A DNA stretch of 64,000 nt from CAYRTV01 sp964505785 (GTDB taxonomy: Bacteria > Acidobacteriota > Aminicenantia > Aminicenantales > Aminicenantaceae): the NCBI GenBank assembly GCA_964505785.1, contig CAZDJZ010000002.1, forward strand, positions 124,001 to 188,000. Reading direction: 5' to 3'. This document shows, one piece after another, positions 8,275 through 16,731 of the stretch. The position numbers were made by a program, and so were the translations under genes. The notes under the pieces were generated by a model, which had not been told where the DNA came from, did no database searches, and saw only the letters and a list, made by a program, of their open reading frames with translations. The first letter of the stretch is position 1, and every line of letters begins with the position of its first letter.

Positions 8275-9918
8275 GTGAAAAATGATTACCTGCGCTGGAG
8301 GGAAAAATACGAGTCCCGCATGAGAAAAACCGGAAAAAAAGAGAAGCAGACCACTGTTTCCGGTAAACCGGTGGAACCCCTTTATACCCCCGATGATCTT
8401 GCGGATTGGTCCTACCGGGAAAAATGCGGCTTCCCGGGTGAATATCCGTATACACGGGGAATACATCCCACTATGTATAATGGAAGAATGTGGACCATGC
8501 GCCAATTCTCCGGATTCGGGTCTGCTGAAGATACCAATAAGCGGTATAAATATCTTCTCAGGCAAGGACAAACCGGGTTAAGCGTCGCCTTTCATCTTCC
8601 TACTCTTATGGGAGTGGATTCAGACCATCCTTTGGCTGTCGGAGAAATAGGAAAATGCGGGGTCGCCATTGATTCATTGGCGGACATGGAAATTTTATTT
8701 GACGGAATTTCCCTGGATAAAATCACCACCTCCATGACCATAAACCCCCCGGCAGCCGTACTTTGGGCAATGTATATAGCCGTAGCGGAGAAACAAGGCG
8801 TTTCTCCAAACGCGATTTCCGGTACGATTCAAAATGATATATTAAAGGAATATATTGCTCAAAAAACATTCGTTTTTCCTCCGGCTCCTTCCATGAAGCT
8901 GATTGTGGATACATTTGAGTTCGGATCCAAAGAAGTGCCGAGGTGGAATACCATTTCCATTTCCGGATACCATATCCGGGAAGCCGGGTCGACTGCTTTA
9001 CAGGAGCTGGCTTTTACTGTCAGGGATGGCATTGAATACGTAGAATGGGCGCTTGAAAGGGGTTTGAACCTGGATGAATTTGCGCCGAGACTCTCATTCT
9101 TCTTTAATTCACATAATGATTTTTTTGAGGAAATCGCTAAATTCCGGGCTGCCCGGCGGCTTTGGGCAAAAATAATCAAGGAAAGGTTCGGCAGTAATAG
9201 CTTCCGGTCCCAGCTGCTGCGTTTCCATACTCAGACATCGGGCGTATCTTTAATGGCACAGCAGCCGCATAATAATGTTGTCAGAGTGGCTGTTCAGGCC
9301 CTAGCCGCTGTGCTCGGCGGCACCCAGTCCCTGCACACGAATTCGCTGGATGAGACATATGCGCTCCCTTCTGAAGAAGCTGTCACCATCGCCCTCCGGA
9401 CGCAGCAGATTCTCGCTCATGAAAGCGGTGTATCCCACAGCATTGATCCGTTGGGAGGAGCTTATATGATAGAAAAAATGACGGATGAAATGGAACAGGG
9501 CGCAATGGATTATATAAAAAAAATAGATGAGATGGGGGGAATGGTGAAGGCGATTGAAATGGGATTTCCCCAAAAAGAAATTGCTGACAGCGCCTATTGG
9601 TATCAAAAGGCACTGGAAAAAAAAGAGAAAATTATTGTAGGGATGAATGCATTTCAATCAGAACATGAACCGATACGTTTACTTGAAATAGAAGATAAGG
9701 TAGCCGAACATCAATTGTCGCGGCTTGAAGAGATTCGCAGCCGCAGGAATAATACGGTAGTCAGAAATCAATTAAAAGATTTACAGAATGCAGCCCGCGA
9801 TGAAAAAAATTTAATGCCTTATTTAATTCAATGTGTTAAAAGTTATGCAACCCTGGGTGAAATCATGGAATCGCTGGTGGATATTTTTGGACGTTACCAG
9901 GAGCCCATAACATATTGA
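8275..9918 (+). CDS. B12-dependent acyl-CoA mutase large subunit (methylmalonyl-CoA mutase family; isobutyryl-CoA mutase-like)
   Basis: A 547-residue substrate-binding subunit of a coenzyme B12 acyl-CoA mutase. It starts at a GTG with AAAAGGAGATGATC upstream. The TIM-barrel domain is complete (RGIHPTMYNGRMWTMRQ near residue 61, SMTINPPAAV, GTIQNDILKEY near 183, SISGYHIREAG, FHTQTSGVSLMAQQP). The C-terminal cobalamin domain is absent and is supplied by the next gene, 23 bp on. Of the two residues that bind the extra carboxylate in methylmalonyl-CoA mutase (Tyr89 and Arg207 in the Propionibacterium enzyme), this protein has Phe78 and Gln196, 118 residues apart. That pair is typical of isobutyryl-CoA mutase (Phe80/Gln198 in Streptomyces IcmA). 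Size and split organisation also match IcmA/IcmB. An automatic annotation would probably say methylmalonyl-CoA mutase. Confidence 0.9.
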   Translation: MKNDYLRWREKYESRMRKTGKKEKQTTVSGKPVEPLYTPDDLADWSYREKCGFPGEYPYTRGIHPTMYNGRMWTMRQFSGFGSAEDTNKRYKYLLRQGQTGLSVAFHLPTLMGVDSDHPLAVGEIGKCGVAIDSLADMEILFDGISLDKITTSMTINPPAAVLWAMYIAVAEKQGVSPNAISGTIQNDILKEYIAQKTFVFPPAPSMKLIVDTFEFGSKEVPRWNTISISGYHIREAGSTALQELAFTVRDGIEYVEWALERGLNLDEFAPRLSFFFNSHNDFFEEIAKFRAARRLWAKIIKERFGSNSFRSQLLRFHTQTSGVSLMAQQPHNNVVRVAVQALAAVLGGTQSLHTNSLDETYALPSEEAVTIALRTQQILAHESGVSHSIDPLGGAYMIEKMTDEMEQGAMDYIKKIDEMGGMVKAIEMGFPQKEIADSAYWYQKALEKKEKIIVGMNAFQSEHEPIRLLEIEDKVAEHQLSRLEEIRSRRNNTVVRNQLKDLQNAARDEKNLMPYLIQCVKSYATLGEIMESLVDIFGRYQEPITY

Positions 9919-9941
9919 CAGCTCGATTGAGGGAGGATGAC

Positions 9942-10343
9942 ATGCCTGAAAAAACGGTAAGAGTCTTAGTCGCCAAACCGGGATTGGACGGCCATGACCG
10001 CGGTGCAAAAGTAATTTGCCGTGCACTTCGTGATGCCGGATTTGAAGTGATATATACCGGATTGAGACGAACCCCGGAAGAAATAGTCAGCGCTGCGGTT
10101 CAGGAAGACGTTGATGTGATCGGCCTGAGTATATTATCCGGGGCCCACAATGTCTTGTTTCCCCGTATAATGAAGCTTCTCAATGAAAAGGGGGCTGAGG
10201 ATATTCCGGTCATTGCCGGTGGGATTATTCCGGAAAAAGACAGAACAAGTCTGGAAGACATCGGGATAAAAAAAATATTTTCAACGGGATCATCAACTCT
10301 GGATATCGTCAATTGGGTGAAGGATCATGTTAAAAAACCTTGA
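9942..10343 (+). CDS. Cobalamin-binding small subunit of acyl-CoA mutase
   Basis: A 133-residue B12-binding protein that completes the mutase encoded just upstream. The base-off/His-on signature is present: DGHDRG (D-x-H-x-x-G) near residue 17, SILSG near 58, and a glycine pair in VIAGGII near 92. I start at the ATG giving MPEKTVRVLVAKPG because GGGAGGATGAC precedes it. An upstream GTG/TTG-type start overlapping the large-subunit stop would place that site inside the gene. The length is close to the known IcmB and to the stand-alone beta subunits of split methylmalonyl-CoA mutases. No MeaB/ArgK-type chaperone gene is in the window. Confidence 0.92.
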   Translation: MPEKTVRVLVAKPGLDGHDRGAKVICRALRDAGFEVIYTGLRRTPEEIVSAAVQEDVDVIGLSILSGAHNVLFPRIMKLLNEKGAEDIPVIAGGIIPEKDRTSLEDIGIKKIFSTGSSTLDIVNWVKDHVKKP

Positions 10344-10378
10344 CACCTGGTTATGTTTTTGATAAAAATTAAAAAGTA

Positions 10379-11260
10379 ATGAAAGAAAAATTTCTATCTA
10401 TCATAGTTATACCCCATAGACAAGGGAAACATCGGACCTATTCGATATCCAAAAATAAATTTAAATTCACTGCCGGGATCACCGCCGGAATTTTTATTAT
10501 CCTCACTGTTTTTATGGTGGATTATTTTATGATGCGGGGCACCCGCGCTAAATACATAAACCTGCAGGCTGATTTTGAACAAAAAAATACAACTTTAGAA
10601 AAATACCGGGATTCGATCGATGACCTCAATAAGAAAATAAGTGAATTTGAAACATACCGGGAAAAATTGAATATTATCGCCGGATTGAAATCGGATGAAA
10701 TCATGCATGATCGTCCTGGTATCGGAGGAGGTCAGTATTTCGGCTCTGTCAATCCAAACTCTGATCTGGGACAATTGCAAAATCTTGGAATTCAAGCTCA
10801 GGGCTTGGAGCAAAATTTCAGACTTTTAAATTCTCATTTTAGCGACCAAGCTGTCGAGCTGGCTCAAACTCCCAGCATCGCGCCGACGCAGGGATATTGG
10901 TCGTCGCCTTATGGATACCGGAATGATCCATTCACTGGGAAACGGGCTTTTCATTCCGGGGTGGATATCGCAACACAGAGCGGAAATCCTATTTTTGCGA
11001 CGGCGGATGGTGTGGTTATTAAGACTTCGCAGGATAAGACCGGGGGCAGAACCGTAAAAATAAGCCACCCAAAAACCGGTTATACAACGATATATTGCCA
11101 TTTAAGCAAGTTTCTTGTAAAACAGGGGCATAAGGTTAAAAGAGGAGATACTATCGGGCTTGTGGGCATGACAGGGCGTGCACGGGGCCCCCATGTACAT
11201 TACGAGGTCCATCTGAACAACAAGGCCCTGAACCCCTGGTATTACATCCTTGACAATTAA
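10379..11260 (+). CDS. M23-family (LytM-type) peptidoglycan endopeptidase, membrane-anchored
   Basis: A 293-residue protein with a basic N-terminus, one transmembrane segment (residues ~30-50), a coiled-coil stretch (~55-100) and a C-terminal M23 metallopeptidase domain. Zinc-site motifs are intact: HSGVDIA (His and Asp) near residue 193 and HVHYEV near 272. It probably cleaves peptide cross-links in the periplasm, or regulates another hydrolase. The intact zinc motifs favour activity. The ribosome binding site is weak (AAAAAGTA). It follows the mutase subunits at 35 bp, but a functional link is not evident. A family A repeat lies downstream, between it and the convergent fmt gene. Confidence 0.9.
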   Translation: MKEKFLSIIVIPHRQGKHRTYSISKNKFKFTAGITAGIFIILTVFMVDYFMMRGTRAKYINLQADFEQKNTTLEKYRDSIDDLNKKISEFETYREKLNIIAGLKSDEIMHDRPGIGGGQYFGSVNPNSDLGQLQNLGIQAQGLEQNFRLLNSHFSDQAVELAQTPSIAPTQGYWSSPYGYRNDPFTGKRAFHSGVDIATQSGNPIFATADGVVIKTSQDKTGGRTVKISHPKTGYTTIYCHLSKFLVKQGHKVKRGDTIGLVGMTGRARGPHVHYEVHLNNKALNPWYYILDN

Positions 11261-11297
11261 TCTGATTTATTAGTTCGAAAATAGCCTGCTTTCTTAC

Positions 11298-11464
11298 TTA
11301 ACCTGAATTATTCACGGATAAAGATCACCGCAGACGACAACAATACGTTAATTTATTGCCGTCCTGAGGAACATACCAATTGAATTTTCAATTAAAATCA
11401 TCTTAATCGCTGATAAAAAAGAAATTGCAAAAATACCGCAATATTCTTATGAATAGTTCAGGGT
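11298..11464. repeat. Family A dispersed repeat, full copy
   Basis: A 167-bp element with the left end TTAACCTGAATTATTCACGG, the core TTTTCAATTAAAATCATCTT then AATCGCTGATAAAAAAGAAA and TTGCAAAAATACCGCAATAT, and the right end GAATAGTTCAGGGT, which is the inverse of the left end. A family B-like TGCCGTCCTGAGGAAC piece is embedded at about 11357. It fills the gap between the convergent M23 peptidase and fmt genes. No intrinsic terminator is visible there. Confidence 0.7.
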
Positions 11465-11491
11465 CGTTTGCTTTTTTTTATCTGACAGTCG

Positions 11492-12433
11492 CTACTCAAA
11501 CTTTTTGCCGGGTTGTATTTCCGTACCGATTGAATAAGCGTAGGCGGTCATGGGTTTTTTGTTTTCGGGATGAATTTCTTTTATACGGTAAGCGGTGCCG
11601 CCGCCGCAGGCAACGGTTATGCCCGGTTTTGCAACGGCTGCTATTTCTCCGGCCCCAGCAACTGAAGATTCAATAGCGGTCAAATCAACAGCATTTCCAC
11701 TGAGAACTTTGAGGCGTTTTCCACCAAAAAAAGTGAAGGCCGACGGCCAAGGGGTAAAGGCCCTTACCAAGCGGTCTATTTGAGCTGCTGTTTGGGTCCA
11801 GTTAATCCGGCCGTCCTTCTTTTTTATCAGCGGGGCATATGTTGCTTCCGCATGGTTTTGCTCATTGGGAGTCAGTTCATGAATCCTAGAAATGGTCTCG
11901 CCTAAAAACTCAGCACCAATACGGGCTAGTCGCTGCTGCAGCTCTCCGGCGTTTTCTCCGGGATGAATAGGGATAATTTTTTGAGAAAGGATAGGGCCCT
12001 CATCCATTCTTTCATTCAGTTCAAATATAGTTATTCCCGTTTTTTTTTCACCTGCCCGCAGGGCCCATTGCACAGGAGAGGCCCCTCTGTATTTAGGCAG
12101 CAGGGAAAAATGGACATTGATGGTATTATGCGGAGGTAAATAGATTATTTCCGAAGGAATAATTTGTCCATAGGCTACAACGACATTAAGGTCGGGAGAG
12201 ATTTTTGTTAGTAAACCAAAGGTTTGTTTGTCTTTACGTATTTTGGGCGGCTGAATGACCGGTATTCCTGCATTACGTGCATAATTCAAAACAGGAGGGG
12301 AAGCTTCTTCCCGGCCACGTCCGGAAGGCCGGTCAGGCTGTGTTATGACCAGTTTGATGTTATGCCCCTGCTCTATTAAAGATTCCAAAGATAATACGGC
12401 AGTCTGAGGACTCCCGAAAAAGACGATATTCAT
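11492..12433 (-). CDS. fmt: Methionyl-tRNA formyltransferase
   Basis: A 313-residue enzyme of normal length that formylates the initiator Met-tRNA. The formyl-transfer domain shows VFFGSPQTAV at the start, the loop VITQPDRPSGRG, and the catalytic region NVHFSLLPKYRGASPVQWAL (around residue 104) with Asn and His in place and the aspartate in NERMDEGPIL. The C-terminal tRNA-binding domain follows. It begins 10 bp after the def stop codon. Fmt and peptide deformylase act at the two ends of the same N-formyl cycle, and this gene order is common in bacteria. Confidence 0.96.
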   Translation of the reverse strand: MNIVFFGSPQTAVLSLESLIEQGHNIKLVITQPDRPSGRGREEASPPVLNYARNAGIPVIQPPKIRKDKQTFGLLTKISPDLNVVVAYGQIIPSEIIYLPPHNTINVHFSLLPKYRGASPVQWALRAGEKKTGITIFELNERMDEGPILSQKIIPIHPGENAGELQQRLARIGAEFLGETISRIHELTPNEQNHAEATYAPLIKKKDGRINWTQTAAQIDRLVRAFTPWPSAFTFFGGKRLKVLSGNAVDLTAIESSVAGAGEIAAVAKPGITVACGGGTAYRIKEIHPENKKPMTAYAYSIGTEIQPGKKFE

Positions 12434-12443
12434 GTTGATTTAG

Positions 12444-12968
12444 TCATTCCTTGTTCTGTTTTAGTTTTTTTCTGATCAATTTTTTCTTCAAGGGGGATAA
12501 ATGGTCAATAAAAAGCACCCCGTTTAGATGATCGACTTCATGACATAAAACCCGGGCCAAAAGTCCTTCTCCTTCAATCGTCTGCTCCTGTCCTTCCAGA
12601 TCGATTCCTTTGCAGACAACTTGAAAAGGCCGGGTTACCTTTTCATTTATTCCTGGGACGGACAGACATCCTTCATCCATGAAATCTTTTCCTTCTGTGT
12701 AAATGATTTCCGGATTAAGAAGGACAATTAAGTCATCCTTATTTTGCCCGACAGACAAGTCAACGGTGATCAATCGAATACTTCGATTCACCTGAGGCGC
12801 AGCCAGCCCGATACCTGGGGCAATGTACATAGTCCGTATCATTCCATCTGCGATTTGCCGGATATGGTCATCGATATTGGTCACCTCGCGGGCTTTTTGT
12901 TTCAAGATTTCATCGCCGACGGTGATGATCTTAAGCGTATCCATATTTTGATTCTGTTTTTCTTCCAT
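12444..12968 (-). CDS. def: Peptide deformylase
   Basis: This metalloenzyme removes the formyl group from nascent proteins. All three signature motifs are present: GIGLAAPQ near residue 53, EGCLSVPG near 99 and CHEVDHLNG near 141, giving the Cys and two His metal ligands and the catalytic Glu. The longest form is 174 residues. A start eight codons later (MDTLKIITVGDEIL) would give the more typical N-terminus, and neither start has a clear ribosome binding site, so the exact start is uncertain. It is co-directional with fmt and with the PqqD-like gene upstream, separated from the latter by about 100 bp that hold a family B repeat. Confidence 0.95.
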   Translation of the reverse strand: MEEKQNQNMDTLKIITVGDEILKQKAREVTNIDDHIRQIADGMIRTMYIAPGIGLAAPQVNRSIRLITVDLSVGQNKDDLIVLLNPEIIYTEGKDFMDEGCLSVPGINEKVTRPFQVVCKGIDLEGQEQTIEGEGLLARVLCHEVDHLNGVLFIDHLSPLKKKLIRKKLKQNKE

Positions 12969-13023
12969 TTGACACCATATAATATTTTAACAGAATTCCG
13001 GATCAAATCAATGAATAAGGCAG

Positions 13024-13070
13024 CAGCCAAAGCTCCTTTGCATTTCGTTTTTCAGGATGACATGGCTGCG
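13024..13070. repeat. Family B dispersed repeat inside the pqqD-def gap
   Basis: On the minus strand: CGCAGCCATGTCATCCTGAA then AAACGAAATGCAAAGGAGC, a degenerate CATCCTGAGGAACGAAG-type copy. It directly follows the stop codon of the PqqD-like gene within the def-fmt transcript. Confidence 0.5.
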
Positions 13071-13430
13071 TTATTTCCCAAATTCAATAAATCCGTTTTT
13101 TTCCAATGAGTACAGAAATAGGGCCAGGCGTTCCAACAGCGGCTCCACATCTTCTCCAAATTTTCCGGTATGCATTTCAGCCAGTTCTCCCACAGTATTT
13201 TTTCCGTTGCAGTGCCTCCAAATAAAGCTGCCTTTATCATCCAGCTGAATCCGGTAATGAGGACGTTTCATGCGGGGAAGAAAATGTTTTTTAAGCCACG
13301 GCCAGTTGAACTTGGGCTTGAGCAGGACAATTCGGTCATGAGAATCCGTTTCCCAACTGACGGCGCGGACAGGGGTCATCTCCAATAAATTAGCAGCCTT
13401 TTCTTTTTCGGATTTGGCTTCTTGCTCCAT
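13071..13430 (-). CDS. PqqD-family peptide-chaperone-like protein
   Basis: A 119-residue protein with the PqqD/RRE winged-helix fold, visible as YRIQLDDKGSFIWRHCNGKN (residues ~59-78), the typical strand followed by 'G-x-x-I/L-W-x-x-C/I-D/N-G' pattern, and a C-terminal three-helix part. PqqD-like domains bind ribosomal precursor peptides for radical-SAM or other modifying enzymes. No precursor peptide or modifying enzyme lies beside this copy. It sits between an OPT transporter gene (12-bp gap) and def. The N-terminal ~30 residues are charged and unrelated to the core. The ribosome binding site is AAAGGACAG. Confidence 0.75.
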   Translation of the reverse strand: MEQEAKSEKEKAANLLEMTPVRAVSWETDSHDRIVLLKPKFNWPWLKKHFLPRMKRPHYRIQLDDKGSFIWRHCNGKNTVGELAEMHTGKFGEDVEPLLERLALFLYSLEKNGFIEFGK

Positions 13431-13442
13431 ACAATCTGTCCT

Positions 13443-15431
13443 TTATTCCCCGGATTCTCCGTATTCGCCGCTTTTAAGCAGGTTTTTATAAGGAAAATAG
13501 ATCAAGATGAAGGCCAGGCCGGCGAATACAAAAAGTGCCAGCCATGGATTGGATAAAGATTCCGGCAGATGGACATTAGCACCTTTTATGCCGGCTGTGA
13601 TGATTCCCATCAGAGCCTGGCCGGCGATCAATCCGGAGGCAAGTAATAAGCCGATGTTTTCGATAATCTCTTTTCCTTTTGGATTGGGTTTTTTCTTGCC
13701 GGAAAGATTGCCCAAAACATATTTTAAAACGCCGCCGAAGAAAATGCAGGCGGTTGAGCGCAGCGGAAGATACATGCCTACTGCGATGAGCATCGGAGAA
13801 GGAGACCCGATGAGTATCAATACCAAAGCCAGGAGCATCCCTGCGATCACCAGCGGCCACGCCATTTCGCCCCCCACAATACCCAGGGCCATTGTTGACA
13901 TCAAGCCGGCTTGGGGAGCCGGAAGGGTCTCGCTGCCGATACCAATACTGTTATGAAGAAGCTGCAGAGAAAAAGTGAGAGTTAAAGCGGCCGCAATGAC
14001 ACCGATCATACCACCGATCTGCATTCGCCAGGGCGTTCCACCCAGGATATGTCCGACTTTCCAATCCTGGATCATATCACCGGCAACTCCCGCTACACAG
14101 CAAACCACCGCTGCTACCCCGATGACAGCCGCCACTCCGGATTCACCGGTCTGACCCATAATCAGCATCATAAGCGCGGCAATAAGCAGAGTGGTTAAAG
14201 TCAGCCCTGAAATGGGATTGGAAGATGAGCCGATTATACCCACCAGATAGCCGGCAACAGCCGCAAACAGCAGGCCCATAAAAAGCATTACCAAGGCTGA
14301 AACAAGGGCTGAGCCAAAAGAATGGGTAAAGACATTGTAAAGGATAATCATCGGTATGAGCAGAGCGACAATAGCCATCATGATCGAAGGGAAAGGAAGG
14401 TCTTTATCGGTTCTTAGTGTGGTGCTTCCGCCTTCCGTCTGCGCCTTTTTTACATCGGTGACAGAACGGGTGATTCCGGTAACCAAGCTTTTTCTCATTT
14501 TAAATAATGTAAAAAAAGCTCCAACAAGCATGGCCCCAACGGCAATGGGTTTAATCTGGGCATTGTAGGCGGAAATGGCGACTCCAGACCATGTTCCAAG
14601 ATTTTGGGTGACCATTACTTTCAGGTCACCACTGATAAACAACAAAATCGGCATTAAAAAAAGCCATCCTAATACTCCGCCGGAGAAAGTCAGGGCTGCC
14701 AGTTTGGGACCGATAATATACCCGACTCCGGTCAGGGCGGCATTGGCGGCTGGGGATTCGACAAACATCCTGCCTTCAATCGAGGGCGTTTTATACATTT
14801 CTACATTATCGCCGTTAAGATAAGTTATTCGGGATAACCCGGGGATTTTGAATACACTGCGGACAAAAGGCTTAATAACTTGAATGCCGTTTTCACTGGT
14901 GAAAAATTCAATGACACCCCCCAGCCCCATGGCCCAAAACATATAATAAGCATTGGAACGGGCTTCTTGGCCCGTCTTGACCATAGCTGCACAAGCAACG
15001 CTTTCAGGAAAAGGAAGTTCCGCGTCCTCAACCAGAGTCCGGCGGACTAGAATAATAAGCAGAACCCCTAAAATCCCTCCTACCAGCATAAGCAGTGTTG
15101 ATTTTAAAATATCAAAATTTTCCCATACTCCGGACATAATAAAGGCAGGGATAGTGAAAATAGCGCCGGCAGCCAAAGCTTCTCCAACTGCACCGGTGGT
15201 ACGGGCTAAGTTTTCTTCCAGAATGGTTCCTTTCATGGGGCGCAGCACAGCCATGGCAATCACTGCAGCCGGAAATGTGGCCGCGACAGTCATTCCCGCC
15301 ATCAATCCCAAATAGGCATTAGCCGCTCCGAGGACGACAGCCATAATTATTCCCAGGAAAACAGCTTTGAATGAAATTTCTTTCATAGTTTTGTCGGGCG
15401 GCACATACGGTTTGTAGCCCACGTCATTCAT
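13443..15431 (-). CDS. OPT-family oligopeptide transporter (first copy)
   Basis: A 662-residue, very hydrophobic protein with about 14-16 transmembrane segments. It belongs to the OPT family, which imports oligopeptides (or metal chelates) with protons. The family N-terminal signature is clear: SFKAVFLGIIMAVVLGAANA then YLGLMAGMTVA. Further motifs are VLRPMKGTILEENLARTTG and the later SSSNPISGLTLTTLL. GAGGAGGAACC precedes the ATG. It leads the OPT-pqqD-def-fmt run. A second OPT gene at 27.6-29.5 kb is clearly paralogous from end to end, including the N-terminal NAYLGL and C-terminal PLPxAxGxYLPL regions. Substrate cannot be deduced. Confidence 0.92.
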   Translation of the reverse strand: MNDVGYKPYVPPDKTMKEISFKAVFLGIIMAVVLGAANAYLGLMAGMTVAATFPAAVIAMAVLRPMKGTILEENLARTTGAVGEALAAGAIFTIPAFIMSGVWENFDILKSTLLMLVGGILGVLLIILVRRTLVEDAELPFPESVACAAMVKTGQEARSNAYYMFWAMGLGGVIEFFTSENGIQVIKPFVRSVFKIPGLSRITYLNGDNVEMYKTPSIEGRMFVESPAANAALTGVGYIIGPKLAALTFSGGVLGWLFLMPILLFISGDLKVMVTQNLGTWSGVAISAYNAQIKPIAVGAMLVGAFFTLFKMRKSLVTGITRSVTDVKKAQTEGGSTTLRTDKDLPFPSIMMAIVALLIPMIILYNVFTHSFGSALVSALVMLFMGLLFAAVAGYLVGIIGSSSNPISGLTLTTLLIAALMMLIMGQTGESGVAAVIGVAAVVCCVAGVAGDMIQDWKVGHILGGTPWRMQIGGMIGVIAAALTLTFSLQLLHNSIGIGSETLPAPQAGLMSTMALGIVGGEMAWPLVIAGMLLALVLILIGSPSPMLIAVGMYLPLRSTACIFFGGVLKYVLGNLSGKKKPNPKGKEIIENIGLLLASGLIAGQALMGIITAGIKGANVHLPESLSNPWLALFVFAGLAFILIYFPYKNLLKSGEYGESGE

Positions 15432-15467
15432 GGTTCCTCCTCTTCGATTAAGCTTATTTTTTTCTTT

Positions 15468-15496
15468 TTTATATTATGGGAGTTCATAAATTGCAA
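15468..15496 (-). promoter_or_regulatory. Candidate promoter for OPT-pqqD-def-fmt
   Basis: On the minus strand TTGCAA (15491-15496), a 17-bp spacer and TATAAA (15468-15473), ending 37 bp before the OPT start codon. The -35 is two mismatches from consensus. Confidence 0.4.
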
Positions 15497-15613
15497 GAAA
15501 AACATGGGCAATTATTTGAGAGAAAAGCAAGATATTTTTCATAAAATATCCTTTCCATTTGCGATTATTAGGAATTTATGCTAAATAATGCAAAGAGATT
15601 AGAAAGGTTTAAT

Positions 15614-16645
15614 ATGAGTCTAAAGAAATGGATAAAAGGAAAATTACTCTGTGACTTGGCTATTGATTTGGGCACCGCAAATACTCTGGTATTTTTAAGG
15701 GGCAGAGGTATTATCGTACAAGAACCGTCCATTGTTGTGGTAAATAAAGAAACTGGTAAGGTCGAAGCGGTTGGGAAACAAGCAAAGGAAATGCTGGGCA
15801 AGACACCGAATAGTGTGCAGACTATAAAGCCGATGCGGGATGGAGTTATTGCCGATTTTGAGATCGCTGAGAAGATGCTCGATTATTTTATAAAGAAATC
15901 GGCAAACAGCAGAAGTTTTCTTCTCCGTCCCCGGATTGTGATTGGAATTCCTACTGGGATTACTCAAGTTGAACGACGTGCCGTCAAGGACGTGGCGATG
16001 CGGGCTAAGGCTTCGGAAGTATACTTGGTGGAACAGCCGATGTCAGCTTCGGTAGGCGCTGAACTTCCCATATCTGAGCCGACAGGGAATATGATTGTAG
16101 ATATCGGCGGCGGAACCACGGATATTGCGGTTATATCCCTGACTGGAATTGTTTTTAATTATTCTATCCGGGTAGCCGGAAATGAAATGGATGAAGCCAT
16201 CATCCAGCATATTAAAAAGAAATATAATCTTTTAATCGGTGAAAAAACGGGTGAGCAGGTTAAAATGCAGATCGGATCAGCTTATCCGTTGGATGAGCCT
16301 ATGACTCTTGAGATCAAAGGGAGAGATCTGCGGGAAGGAATCCCAAAAACAATTATTGTGGATGACCAGGAGATCCGGGAAGCGCTGGAAGACATCATCG
16401 AATCAATCATTGAGGCGATTAAAGTCGCATTGGAGAAAACCCCGCCGGAATTATCCGCGGATATTATCGATAGGGGAGTCATATTGACAGGGGGGGGATC
16501 CCTTCTTAAAAATATCGATAAGAGAATTCGCGAAGAGACCCAACTTCCGGTATTTATAACCGAAGATCCTCTAACGACGGTTGTTCTTGGCGCAGGCAAA
16601 ATGCTGGATGATTTGGATTTATTAAAAAAGATTTCTTTGATCTGA
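15614..16645 (+). CDS. mreB: Rod shape-determining protein MreB
   Basis: A 343-residue actin homologue that forms membrane-associated filaments guiding lateral wall synthesis. Nucleotide-binding motifs are AIDLGTANTLVF near the start, PTGITQVERR, IVDIGGGTTDIAVISL near residue 160 and LTGGGSLL near 285. I chose the ATG at 15614 (MSLKKWIKG), with AGAAAGG upstream. An ATG twelve codons earlier would add an atypical tail. It opens the mre-mrd operon and is divergent from the OPT transporter. Confidence 0.97.
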   Translation: MSLKKWIKGKLLCDLAIDLGTANTLVFLRGRGIIVQEPSIVVVNKETGKVEAVGKQAKEMLGKTPNSVQTIKPMRDGVIADFEIAEKMLDYFIKKSANSRSFLLRPRIVIGIPTGITQVERRAVKDVAMRAKASEVYLVEQPMSASVGAELPISEPTGNMIVDIGGGTTDIAVISLTGIVFNYSIRVAGNEMDEAIIQHIKKKYNLLIGEKTGEQVKMQIGSAYPLDEPMTLEIKGRDLREGIPKTIIVDDQEIREALEDIIESIIEAIKVALEKTPPELSADIIDRGVILTGGGSLLKNIDKRIREETQLPVFITEDPLTTVVLGAGKMLDDLDLLKKISLI

Positions 16646-16731
16646 TGATTTTAACCTGACAGCTGCGAAGATTCACCGTTTCGCTTTGACTTAATCATGG
16701 GTGTCACCGGTACTTATATATTGGACGAAGA

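Noticed and set aside
8275..9918. Plain methylmalonyl-CoA mutase assignment
   Set aside because: The two residues that bind the substrate carboxylate are replaced by Phe and Gln, the isobutyryl-CoA mutase pair, so the family name is kept but not the specific reaction.
11425..11676. A plus-strand frame over the end of fmt
   Set aside because: It runs antisense to the conserved C-terminal part of fmt and begins inside a family A repeat.
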